From Actinomycetes bacterium (GTDB lineage: Bacteria; Actinomycetota; Actinomycetes; Actinomycetales; Cellulomonadaceae), in assembly GCA_023426865.1 (NCBI GenBank), contig JAEZBT010000239.1, forward strand, positions 1 to 7,574: a stretch of DNA of 7,574 nucleotides, read 5' to 3'. Positions 1-7,443 of this stretch are shown here, piece by piece; the stretch's first letter is position 1, and each line of letters starts with the position of its first letter. The translations under genes were made by a program, and so were the position numbers. The notes beneath the pieces were generated by a model. That model was not told where the DNA came from. It saw only the letters and a list, made by a program, of their open reading frames with translations, and did no database searches.

Positions 1-37
1 GCTCGCCCCCGGGTCATGGACCGAGTATCACGCCCCT

Positions 38-61
38 GCCCCGTGCGCGGAGCACCGGGGC
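38..61 (-). terminator. Hairpin terminator after ahcY
   Basis: The arms are GCCCCGTGC (38-46) and GCACCGGGGC (52-61) around a 5-base loop, giving nine pairs with a single bulged base. On the minus strand the hairpin begins ten bases after the ahcY stop codon. No T-run follows, which is common for actinobacterial terminators. The position and strength support transcription termination or 3'-end protection of the ahcY mRNA. Confidence 0.7.
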
Positions 62-70
62 GCGCCGGGC

Positions 71-1555
<1,485 letters not shown>

Positions 1556-1701
1556 GCTTCACCTCGGATGGGACGGCGCGACAGGGCGCGCAGGACAGGG
1601 GCCGACGGCTCGGGCGCGCGAGGTCGTGCGTCGCGTGCGGGTCCGCCTTCGCCCGGCGCGGCCCCTCCGGGCCGACGGCATCACCTGCGCCAAGCACGTC
1701 C

Positions 1702-1707
1702 ATCGTA
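1702..1707 (-). promoter_or_regulatory. Possible ahcY -10 element (TACGAT)
   Basis: On the minus strand TACGAT fits the TANNNT pattern of actinobacterial housekeeping -10 boxes. It would start transcription near 1695 and leave a leader of about 140 bases before ahcY. No good -35 sits upstream; GGGGAC, 18 bases away, is the nearest candidate. A single hexamer match can occur by chance, so this is only suggestive. Confidence 0.3.
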
Positions 1708-2022
1708 CGTGACCGCACGGCGCGCGTCCCCCGTGATCTTCTGGGCGGTGCCCGGCGAGAGCGCCCGACACGGGCGGCCCAGGAGGATGCGCTCCCGGTA
1801 CGCCCGGTCTCCTGCGCGCCGGACGAGGCCCGGGGTTGCTCCGATCGGGGGGTTCTCCGAACGAGTTTCGGTCACGACCGCGTAACGATCGAGCAAAGCC
1901 AAAGACCCTGGTCAGCCACCGATCGGCGTCATCGGGCCGCCCCTATTGCGCCCTGTTCGTCCCGATATGTCCGGGTGGACCGTGGCTTGCGGGCTCGGGG
2001 AGGGTGGTCGGCGGCCGGAAGG

Positions 2023-2100
2023 CGGCCGGTGGCCCGTGGGTCGTCGGCACGGCCCGGCCGTGGCGGCGGTGGCCCCGGACCCGGGGCCACCGGCACCGCC
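2023..2100 (+). promoter_or_regulatory. Two-hairpin leader before the betaine importer operon
   Basis: Hairpin A pairs CGGCCG (2023-2028) with CGGCCG (2055-2060) and CCGTG (2034-2038) with CACGG (2048-2052), with an internal loop. Hairpin B pairs GGTGGCCCCG (2068-2077) with CGGGGCCACC (2082-2091) around a GACC loop, and can be extended by GGCGG (2062-2066) pairing with CCGCC (2096-2100). Hairpin B ends 14 bases before the AGGTGA ribosome site at 2115-2120. It could be an attenuator or a translation-modulating structure. No T-run follows, and GC-rich DNA forms hairpins easily, so a regulatory role is inferred. Confidence 0.45.
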
Positions 2101-2126
2101 GCGCAAGGACGAAAAGGTGAGCTCTC

Positions 2127-3431
2127 GTGACCATCCTGTGTGCTGAGAACGTCTACAAGGTCTTCGGCCGGCGACCGGCCGAGGCGGTCCGGCTCCTCCA
2201 GGCCGGCGCCGACCGGGACGACATCAGGGCGCACGGGACGGCGGCGGTCATTGACGCCTCGTTCGAGGTGGAGGCCGGCGAGACCTTCGTCGTCATGGGG
2301 CTGTCCGGGTCGGGCAAGTCGACGCTGATCCGCATGCTCAACGGCCTGTGGCGGCCCACCGCAGGCCGGATCCGGCTCGGCGACGCGGACCTCGGCGCCG
2401 TGTCCGCCCGCGAGCTCCGCGTGCTCCGGCAGAAGCGCGTCTCGATGGTGTTCCAGCACTTCGCGCTGCTCCCGCACCGCACGATCATCGACAACGCCGC
2501 CTACCCCCTGGCGATCCGGGACGTCGACCGCACGGAGCGCCGCCGTCGGGCCGGCGAGGCGCTGGAGATGGTCGGCCTGGGCGGCTGGGAGGACCACCTG
2601 CCGGCCGAGCTGTCGGGCGGCATGCGCCAGCGCGTGGGCCTCGCCCGCGCCCTCGCGGCGGGCACCGACGTACTCCTCATGGACGAGGCGTTCTCCGCCC
2701 TCGACCCACTGATCCGCCGGGAGATGCAGGACCAGCTCGTCGAGCTGCAGCACACGCTCGGCAAGACGATCGTGTTCATCACCCACGACCTCAACGAGGC
2801 GATGCGGCTCGGTGACCGGATCGCCGTCATGCGCGACGGGCGCATCGTCCAGGTCGGCACCTCCGAGCAGATCCTCTCCGAGCCGGCGAACGACTACGTC
2901 GCGCAGTTCGTCGCGGACGTCGACCGCACGCGGGTGCTGACCGCGTCGTCGGTCATGGTCCGGCCCAAGGCCGTCGTCGTCGTCGGAGCGGGCCCGCGCG
3001 GCGCACTGCGCGAGATGCGCGACGCGCAGACGTCGGCCGCCTACCTCGTCGACCGGGACCGCCGGCTCCTCGGCGCGCTGCGGGACGACGACGTCCTCGC
3101 CGGTCAACGGCGCGGCGTGGAGCGCCTCGTGGAGCTGACCCGCGACGAGGTCACCGCCGTCGGCGTCGACGCACCCCTCGCCGAGGTCTTCGCACCCTGC
3201 GCCGAGACGCCCCTGCCCCTTCCGGTCGTGGACGACGCCGGGCGCCTGGTCGGCGTCATCCCCCGCGTCACGCTCCTGGAGGCGATGGCGCCGGCCGAGA
3301 CCAGCCCGAACGGCGCCCAGCGGGACGGCGCTTCCGGGAGCGGGTCGGGTGACGGCGACGGATCGAGCGCGGGACCCGATGCGGTCGAGCCCGGCGACAC
3401 GCTCCCGTCCACGACGGCGGTGCCGGCATGA
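2127..3431 (+). CDS. proV: Glycine betaine ABC importer, ATPase with tandem CBS domains (OpuAA/ProV type)
   Basis: This is the cytoplasmic ATPase that powers uptake of glycine betaine or related compatible solutes. The 434-residue protein has the ProV-type N-terminus, Walker A GLSGSGKST (58-66), Q-loop Gln110, signature LSGGMRQR (162-169), Walker B VLLMDEAFSALD (182-193) and H-loop His220. Residues about 275-390 form two CBS domains, which in OpuA-class importers sense ionic strength or bind cyclic di-AMP. Residues 391-434 are an acidic Gly/Ser/Asp-rich tail with seven acidic and one basic residue. The GTG start at 2127 has AGGTGA six bases upstream and gives a ProV-like start. Its stop overlaps the permease start as ATGA, implying translational coupling. 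Substrate specificity (betaine, proline betaine, carnitine or choline) cannot be read from this subunit. Confidence 0.95.
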   Translation: MTILCAENVYKVFGRRPAEAVRLLQAGADRDDIRAHGTAAVIDASFEVEAGETFVVMGLSGSGKSTLIRMLNGLWRPTAGRIRLGDADLGAVSARELRVLRQKRVSMVFQHFALLPHRTIIDNAAYPLAIRDVDRTERRRRAGEALEMVGLGGWEDHLPAELSGGMRQRVGLARALAAGTDVLLMDEAFSALDPLIRREMQDQLVELQHTLGKTIVFITHDLNEAMRLGDRIAVMRDGRIVQVGTSEQILSEPANDYVAQFVADVDRTRVLTASSVMVRPKAVVVVGAGPRGALREMRDAQTSAAYLVDRDRRLLGALRDDDVLAGQRRGVERLVELTRDEVTAVGVDAPLAEVFAPCAETPLPLPVVDDAGRLVGVIPRVTLLEAMAPAETSPNGAQRDGASGSGSGDGDGSSAGPDAVEPGDTLPSTTAVPA

Positions 3432-4303
3432 GCGCGGATCACCTCGGGTTCCGGATCCCCCTCGGCGAGTGGATCGAGACCGGCGTCGACTGGGTGACCA
3501 CGGCGTTCGGCGTCCTCTTCGACGTCGTCCGGACGGTCCTCGTCGCGGCGTTCGACGTCACCGAGGCCGCGCTGACGGGCCCGCCGTGGTGGGCCGTCGT
3601 CGTCGTGCTCAGCGCCCTCGCCGTGTGGGCCAAGGGCTGGCGCCTCGGGACCGGGGCCCTCGCCGGGTTCCTCGTCGTCATCGGCGTCGACCAGTGGGAC
3701 AACGCGATGGCCTCGCTCGCCCTCGTCCTGGTGGCCAGCGCCATCGCCCTGGCCATCGGCATCCCGCTAGGGGTCTGGGCGGCGCGCAACGACCGCGTCT
3801 CGGCGACCGTGCGCCCCGTCCTGGACTTCATGCAGACGATGCCCGCGTTCGTCTACCTCATCCCCGTCGTCGTCATCTTCCGTGCCGGCGTCGTGCCGGG
3901 GCTCGTCGCGACGATCATCTTCGCCCTGGCGCCCGGTGTGCGCTTCACCGAGCTCGGGATCCGTCAGGTCGACCGCGAGGTCGTCGAGGCCGGGCACGCG
4001 TTCGGCGCCCCGCCGGGTCGGATCCTGCGTCAGATCCAGATGCCGCTGGCGATGCCGACGATCATGGCCGGCATCAACCAGGTGATCATGCTCTCGCTGT
4101 CGATGGTGGTGATCTCCGGGCTCGCAGGTACCCGCGGGCTGGGACGCGAGGTCGTGAGCGCGCTGAGCACCATCGACATCGCCCTCGGCTTCGAGGCGGG
4201 TCTCGCCGTCGTCATCCTCGCGATCTACCTCGACCGGATCACCTCCGCGCTGACGAGCCGGTCACCTGTGGCCCGCGCTCTGGCGACGACCGCCGCCCAC
4301 TGA
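3428..4303 (+). CDS. proW: Glycine betaine ABC importer, permease (OpuAB/ProW type)
   Basis: This 291-residue integral membrane protein forms, as a homodimer, the pore through which compatible solute enters. Hydrophobic segments lie at about 23-45, 54-68, 73-87, 94-118, 138-152, 156-170, 212-233 and 255-271. The cytoplasmic EAA loop that docks onto the ATPase is clear at 184-212: EVVEAGHAFG, then nine residues later the I-x-x-P segment. DFMQTMPAFVYLIP (133-146) is typical of ProW/OpuAB permeases. The ATG overlaps the stop of the ATPase gene by four bases, so the two are probably translated together in a fixed ratio. A 93-base spacer follows before the binding-protein gene. The binding protein is separate, as in B. 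subtilis OpuA and E. coli ProU, unlike the permease-binding protein fusion of Lactococcus OpuA. Confidence 0.95.
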   Translation: MSADHLGFRIPLGEWIETGVDWVTTAFGVLFDVVRTVLVAAFDVTEAALTGPPWWAVVVVLSALAVWAKGWRLGTGALAGFLVVIGVDQWDNAMASLALVLVASAIALAIGIPLGVWAARNDRVSATVRPVLDFMQTMPAFVYLIPVVVIFRAGVVPGLVATIIFALAPGVRFTELGIRQVDREVVEAGHAFGAPPGRILRQIQMPLAMPTIMAGINQVIMLSLSMVVISGLAGTRGLGREVVSALSTIDIALGFEAGLAVVILAIYLDRITSALTSRSPVARALATTAAH

Positions 4304-4343
4304 TTCCCCCCACGTGCCCGGCGCCACCTGCGCCCGGGCCCCC

Positions 4344-4383
4344 GCTCGCACGGCGAGCGCCACCCACGGGCGGTCCGCCGCCC
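4344..4383 (+). promoter_or_regulatory. Two hairpins between permease and binding-protein genes
   Basis: Hairpin one is GCTCGC (4344-4349), loop ACG, GCGAGC (4353-4358). Hairpin two is GGGCGG (4368-4373), loop TCCG, CCGCCC (4378-4383). The second ends two bases before the GAGAGG ribosome site (4386-4391). In many ABC importer operons such spacer hairpins protect the binding-protein mRNA segment or limit upstream read-through, so that more binding protein than permease is made. That role is inferred here. Confidence 0.5.
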
Positions 4384-4396
4384 GAGAGAGGAAACG

Positions 4397-5326
4397 ATGA
4401 GAGCACGGAGCCGGAAGACACTGACCACCGTCGCGACCGGGACGGCCGCACTCCTGGTCCTCGCCGCCTGCGCCGGCGACGACGGGGGTGACGACGCGAG
4501 TGGCGACGCGACCGAGGAGGCCCGCGAGGTCACGATCGCGCTGCCGCCCGGCGGGTGGCCGGAGGGGGACGCCGCGACCTACCTGTGGGCGAACCTTCTC
4601 GAGTCCGAGGGCTACGACGTCACGCTCGAGTCCGGTGGCGACATGGGCGTGATCTACACGGCGGTGGCCGGCGGCGACTACGACCTGTTCTTCGACGCGT
4701 GGCTGCCCGTGACCCACGGCACCTACCTGGACGAGTACGGCGACGACATGGAGCGCCTCGGGGTCTGGTACGACGACGCGCGGCTCACCATCGCCGTGAA
4801 CGAGGACGCACCCATCACGTCCCTGGCGGAGCTGGCCGACAACGCCGACGCGTTCGACAGCCGCATCGTCGGCATCGAGCCCGGCGCCGGCCTGACCCGG
4901 ATCACCAAGGAGAGCGTCATCCCGACCTACGGCCTGGACGGGCTGGAGTTCGTCGAGTCGTCCACGCCCGCGATGCTCGCCGAGCTGTCGGGCGCGGTGG
5001 ACGAGGGGCGGCACGTCGTGGTGACCCTGTGGCGCCCGCACTGGGCCTACGACGCGTTCCCCATCCGCGACCTGGAGGACCCGGAGGGCACGCTCGGCGA
5101 CGCGGAGAACATCGAGGTGGTCGGCCGGGCCGGGTTCGCCGAGGACCACCCGGAGGTGGCGAGCTGGCTCGGGGCGTTCACCCTGACCGGTGACCAGCTC
5201 TTCTCGCTCGAGAACATCATGTTCAACGTGAACGACGGCGAGGACCCCGAGGGCTCCGTCGAGCAGTGGCTCGAGGAGAACCCGGACTTCTTCGACCAGG
5301 TCAAGGACGCTGCCGGCGACGCCTGA
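4397..5326 (+). CDS. proX: Glycine betaine ABC importer, substrate-binding lipoprotein (OpuAC/ProX type)
   Basis: This extracytoplasmic binding protein captures the solute and delivers it to the permease. The 309-residue protein starts with a basic n-region and hydrophobic stretch ending in the lipobox LAAC (22-25), so Cys25 is the predicted lipid anchor. A flexible acidic linker rich in Gly and Asp follows (about 26-42). The mature domain resembles OpuAC: FFDAWLPVTHGTY (98-110) and TLWRPHWAYDAF (210-221) carry Trp102, Trp212 and Trp216, candidates for the aromatic cage that holds the quaternary ammonium. Which Trp residues form the cage needs a structural model. The ATG has GAGAGG five bases upstream. 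It is the last gene of the operon, with a strong terminator after its stop. Confidence 0.93.
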   Translation: MRARSRKTLTTVATGTAALLVLAACAGDDGGDDASGDATEEAREVTIALPPGGWPEGDAATYLWANLLESEGYDVTLESGGDMGVIYTAVAGGDYDLFFDAWLPVTHGTYLDEYGDDMERLGVWYDDARLTIAVNEDAPITSLAELADNADAFDSRIVGIEPGAGLTRITKESVIPTYGLDGLEFVESSTPAMLAELSGAVDEGRHVVVTLWRPHWAYDAFPIRDLEDPEGTLGDAENIEVVGRAGFAEDHPEVASWLGAFTLTGDQLFSLENIMFNVNDGEDPEGSVEQWLEENPDFFDQVKDAAGDA

Positions 5327-5342
5327 CGTCACCGGCCCATAC

Positions 5343-5384
5343 GCGGCCCCGTGTGCGGACGACGACGACCGCACGCGGGGCCGC
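5343..5384 (+). terminator. Strong hairpin terminator of the betaine importer operon
   Basis: GCGGCCCCGTGTGCGG (5343-5358) pairs with CCGCACGCGGGGCCGC (5369-5384) around a 10-base ACG-repeat loop. All 16 positions pair, with one G-U wobble (5352/5375) that exists only in the plus-strand RNA; the minus-strand RNA would have an A-C mismatch. This points to the importer operon as the intended transcript. It lies 16 bases after the proX stop and has no T-run. Confidence 0.85.
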
Positions 5385-5451
5385 TCTCGCGCCACGGCCC
5401 GTCGCACGCGTCGGGAAGCGCGGGCGGGGGTTCACGGCCGGGCGTGCCGCA

Positions 5452-5480
5452 GGTCCGGCTCGAGGTAGATGAGCCGGGCC
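5452..5480 (-). terminator. Hairpin between converging units, possible terminator after the Trm112-like gene
   Basis: CCGGCTC (5455-5461) pairs with GAGCCGG (5471-5477) around a 9-base loop, with two further G-C pairs outside after one weak position. On the minus strand it begins 21 bases after the stop of the Trm112-like gene. The weak position is a G-U pair only in plus-strand RNA, so the hairpin could equally be a second stop for the importer operon. The rest of 5385-5501 shows no gene I can support. Confidence 0.5.
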
Positions 5481-5501
5481 ACCGGGACGGCGGCGCGCAC
5501 A

Positions 5502-5702
5502 TCAGACGGTGCCGCCCGCGGGGTACGCCTCGTCGACGAGCAGGACCGGGATGCCGTCGCGCACCGGGTAGGCGAGCGCGCACGCCTCGCCGGTGCAGAC
5601 CAGCTCGGGGGCGCCGTCGGGGCGGACGCCGTCGGCCAACGGAGAGCCGCACGCGGGGCAGCGCAGGATCTCCCTCGCCCACTGCGGCAGGGCGTCGCTC
5701 AC
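5502..5702 (-). CDS. Trm112-like / UPF0434 small zinc-binding protein
   Basis: This 66-residue protein belongs to the Trm112-like family. The core is EILRCPACGSPL (11-22), a Cys pair at 36 and 41 (CTGEAC), and the hallmark AYPVRDGIPVLLVDEA (44-59). All four Cys (15, 18, 36, 41) are present, so a zinc site is expected; several enterobacterial relatives have lost part of it. Eukaryotic and archaeal Trm112 activates methyltransferases, but the bacterial partner is generally unknown, so no specific function is claimed. The GTG start at 5702 overlaps the manB stop as GTGA, with GGAGGAG five bases upstream inside manB, so it is co-transcribed and probably translationally coupled. Longer upstream starts would run inside manB and lack family similarity. 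Confidence 0.9.
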   Translation of the reverse strand: MSDALPQWAREILRCPACGSPLADGVRPDGAPELVCTGEACALAYPVRDGIPVLLVDEAYPAGGTV

Positions 5703-7144
5703 GCCTGCTCCTCCCCGTCCTGGCGGACCAGGGCCAGGACGTCGTCGCGCACCTTCTCCATGACGTCCGCATCCGCGGCCTCGACGTTGAGCCGCAGCAA
5801 CGGCTCGGTGTTCGAGGCACGCAGGTTGAACCACCAGCGCGGCTGGCCGTCCCAGTGGCTGACCGTCAGGCCGTCGAGCTCGTCGACGGTCACCGAGCCG
5901 GCCTCCTCGCGGGTGACGTAGACGTCCACCACACGCTGCCGCGCCGCGGGCACGTCCGCCACCCGGGAGTTGATCTCGCCGCTCGCGACGTAGGGCTCGT
6001 AGGCCTCCGCGAGCTCGGAGAGCACCGCGCCGGAGCCGTCCGCGCGTCGGGCCTCACCCAGGGCCGCGAGCACGTGCATCGCGGCCAGCATGCCCGTGTC
6101 GGCGAAGAAGAAGTCCCGGAAGTAGTAGTGCGCGCTGTGCTCGCCACCGAACACCGCGTCGTGCTCGGCCATCTGGGCCTTGATGAAGGAGTGGCCGACG
6201 CGCGTGCGCACGACGGTGGCGCCCGCCGCCTCCAGCAGGTCCGGCACCGCGGCCGACGTGATGAGGTTGCGGATCACCGTCGGGGTCCGGCCGGCGGCCC
6301 GCTCGCGGGCGACCTCGCGCAGGCCGACCAGCGCGGTGATCGCCGACGGGCTGACGGGCTCGCCGCGCTCGTCGATGACGAAGCACCGGTCCGCGTCGCC
6401 GTCGAACGCGAGGCCGATGTCCGCGCCGTGCTCGACGACCGCGGCCTGCAGGTCGCGCAGGTTCGACGGCTCGAGCGGGTTCGCCTCGTGGTTGGGGAAC
6501 GAGCCGTCGAGCTCGAAGTACAGCGGGACGACGTCGAGCGGCAGCGCGGGCAGGCCCGCTGCCTCACCGAGGACGGCCGGGGCCGTGAGGCCCGCCATGC
6601 CGTTGCCCGCGTCGACGACGACCTTCAGCGGACGGATCCCGCTCAGGTCGACCAGCCCGCGCAGGAACGCGGCGTACTCGGCGAGCATCTCGTGGTCGCT
6701 CACGGTGCCGGGCGTCGCCGCCGGCGTCGGGAGGCCCTCGTCGAGGTAGGTCTCGGCCAGGCGGCGGATCTGGGTCAGCCCCGTGTCCTGTCCGACCGGG
6801 CGCGCGCCGGCGTGGCACATCTTGATGCCGTTGTACTCGGCGGGGTTGTGGCTCGCGGTGAACATCGCACCCGGCATGCCCATCGCCCCGGAGGCGTGGT
6901 AGAGCCCGTCGGTCGAGCAGAGCCCGATCCGCACGACGTCGATCCCCCTGCTGGTGACCCCCTCGGCGAACGCGGCAACGAGCTCCGGCCCCGACGGGCG
7001 CATGTCCCGACCGATGACGACGCGCGGTCCGCCCACGACCTCGGCGAAGGCCGCGCCGATCGCGCGGGCGACCTCGGGCGAGAACGGCTCCGGCGTCACG
7101 CCGCGCACGTCGTAGGCCTTGATCAGGGATGCCAGGGAAGTCAT
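5699..7144 (-). CDS. manB: Phosphomannomutase/phosphoglucomutase
   Basis: This cytosolic alpha-D-phosphohexomutase interconverts mannose 6-phosphate and mannose 1-phosphate, supplying GDP-mannose for mannosylated lipids, glycans or proteins; relatives also act on glucose phosphates. The 481 residues show all four family elements: the phosphoserine loop TASHNP (96-101) with Ser98, the magnesium loop DGDADR (248-253), the sugar-binding GGEHSAHYYF (333-342), and the phosphate-binding RASNTEP (442-448). GGEHSAH in place of the commoner GE-x-SGH also occurs, as I recall, in mycobacterial ManB. I chose the ATG at 7144 because AYDVRG follows at once, as in homologues; the frame stays open further upstream but reads through the zinc-ribbon gene without similarity. 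There is little Shine-Dalgarno match, and a -10-like hexamer lies seven bases upstream, suggesting a leaderless mRNA. Confidence 0.95.
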   Translation of the reverse strand: MTSLASLIKAYDVRGVTPEPFSPEVARAIGAAFAEVVGGPRVVIGRDMRPSGPELVAAFAEGVTSRGIDVVRIGLCSTDGLYHASGAMGMPGAMFTASHNPAEYNGIKMCHAGARPVGQDTGLTQIRRLAETYLDEGLPTPAATPGTVSDHEMLAEYAAFLRGLVDLSGIRPLKVVVDAGNGMAGLTAPAVLGEAAGLPALPLDVVPLYFELDGSFPNHEANPLEPSNLRDLQAAVVEHGADIGLAFDGDADRCFVIDERGEPVSPSAITALVGLREVARERAAGRTPTVIRNLITSAAVPDLLEAAGATVVRTRVGHSFIKAQMAEHDAVFGGEHSAHYYFRDFFFADTGMLAAMHVLAALGEARRADGSGAVLSELAEAYEPYVASGEINSRVADVPAARQRVVDVYVTREEAGSVTVDELDGLTVSHWDGQPRWWFNLRASNTEPLLRLNVEAADADVMEKVRDDVLALVRQDGEEQA

Positions 7145-7151
7145 GCCCGGC

Positions 7152-7157
7152 AGCCTA
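7152..7157 (-). promoter_or_regulatory. Putative manB -10 element (TAGGCT), leaderless start
   Basis: On the minus strand TAGGCT matches TANNNT. Seven bases separate it from the A of the manB start codon, so transcription would begin at or next to the ATG. This arrangement is the standard signature of leaderless actinobacterial mRNAs. It also explains why no good ribosome site precedes manB. The -35 region is weak, with TTCCTG at a 19-base spacing. Confidence 0.5.
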
Positions 7158-7184
7158 CTGACCGGCCGCCGCGCCCCAGGAATC

Positions 7185-7199
7185 GGTCCGCGACGGACC
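7185..7199 (-). terminator. Small hairpin after the zinc-ribbon gene
   Basis: GGTCCG (7185-7190) pairs with CGGACC (7194-7199) around three bases. On the minus strand it starts 16 bases after the stop of the 74-residue gene and lies upstream of the manB -10-like element. A modest terminator separating the two units is plausible, but the stem is short and read-through is likely. Confidence 0.4.
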
Positions 7200-7215
7200 C
7201 CGGGCGTGCGCCGAC

Positions 7216-7440
7216 TCAGTGCCGCCGCGACGAGCGCCGCAGCACCACGTCGATCGGCGCCGTGCGCCAGGTGCCGTCGGGCATCGGCACGAGCCACTCG
7301 CGGGTCTCGCACGCGTTGCAGGAGATGAACGTGACCTCGGTGCCGTCGGTGAGCACCATGGGCACGCGGGTGAGGTCCTCGCCGCCGCAGGAGGCGCACG
7401 CGCGCGGCGTGCGGCCGACGTCGGGGCTCTGCTCCGGCAC
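7216..7440 (-). CDS. Small zinc-ribbon protein of unknown function
   Basis: This 74-residue protein carries two CxxC knuckles, CASC (15-18) and CNAC (41-44), 22 residues apart, the classic layout of a one-zinc ribbon. Between them, DLTRVPMVLTDGTEVTFIS reads like a beta-hairpin, and the C-terminus is basic (RRSSRRH). I recall similar small Cys-rich proteins beside manB in other actinobacteria, but know of no assigned function. The GTG at 7440 begins three bases after the stop of the upstream gene, and GAAGGG inside that gene may serve as its ribosome site. The two are therefore probably one operon. Nucleic-acid or protein binding are the usual roles of such ribbons; neither is shown here. Confidence 0.82.
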   Translation of the reverse strand: MPEQSPDVGRTPRACASCGGEDLTRVPMVLTDGTEVTFISCNACETREWLVPMPDGTWRTAPIDVVLRRSSRRH

Positions 7441-7443
7441 GGG

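Larger units (their letters stand above)
1556..2126. promoter_or_regulatory. Divergent intergenic region, ahcY / betaine importer
   Basis: This 571-base region lies between two divergent genes and must contain their promoters. I found no convincing protein gene in it. Base composition dips at 1861-1910 (28 of 50 bases are G or C), the likely promoter core. An inverted repeat CGGTC-AC-GACCG lies at 1869-1880, and CGATCG occurs at 1842, 1886 and 1920. The part nearest the importer (2023-2100) folds into two strong hairpins. The part nearest ahcY has a -10-like TACGAT on the minus strand. I could not assign a confident -35/-10 pair for the importer; TTGCGC at 1946 and GATATG at 1964 are too close together. 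Confidence 0.6.

Noticed and set aside
1556..1740. SAH riboswitch in the ahcY leader
   Set aside because: I looked on the minus strand for the conserved GAGGAGCGCTGC and CAGGCTCGG segments of the SAH element and did not find them.
2010..2029. Direct repeat GGCGGCCGG twice with a two-base spacer
   Set aside because: Low-complexity GC sequence within the hairpin region; not enough to call an operator.
1929..3107. 392-codon open frame on the minus strand, antisense to proV
   Set aside because: Low-complexity translation without family motifs, opposite a clear ABC ATPase; a shadow of third-position GC bias.
4262..5407. 381-codon open frame on the minus strand, antisense to proX
   Set aside because: No motif, runs through the terminator region and opposes a clear lipoprotein gene.
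5431..5493. Minus-strand short frame after the Trm112-like gene reading VARLIYLEPDLRHARP before a stop
   Set aside because: It looks protein-like, but has no ribosome site and no link to a longer gene, and lies over the hairpin at 5452-5480. It may be a gene remnant, but chance is as likely.
7145..7399. Upstream extension of manB to a 566-residue protein
   Set aside because: The added 85 residues read through the zinc-ribbon gene in another frame and are Arg-rich with no mutase similarity. The family N-terminus begins at 7144.
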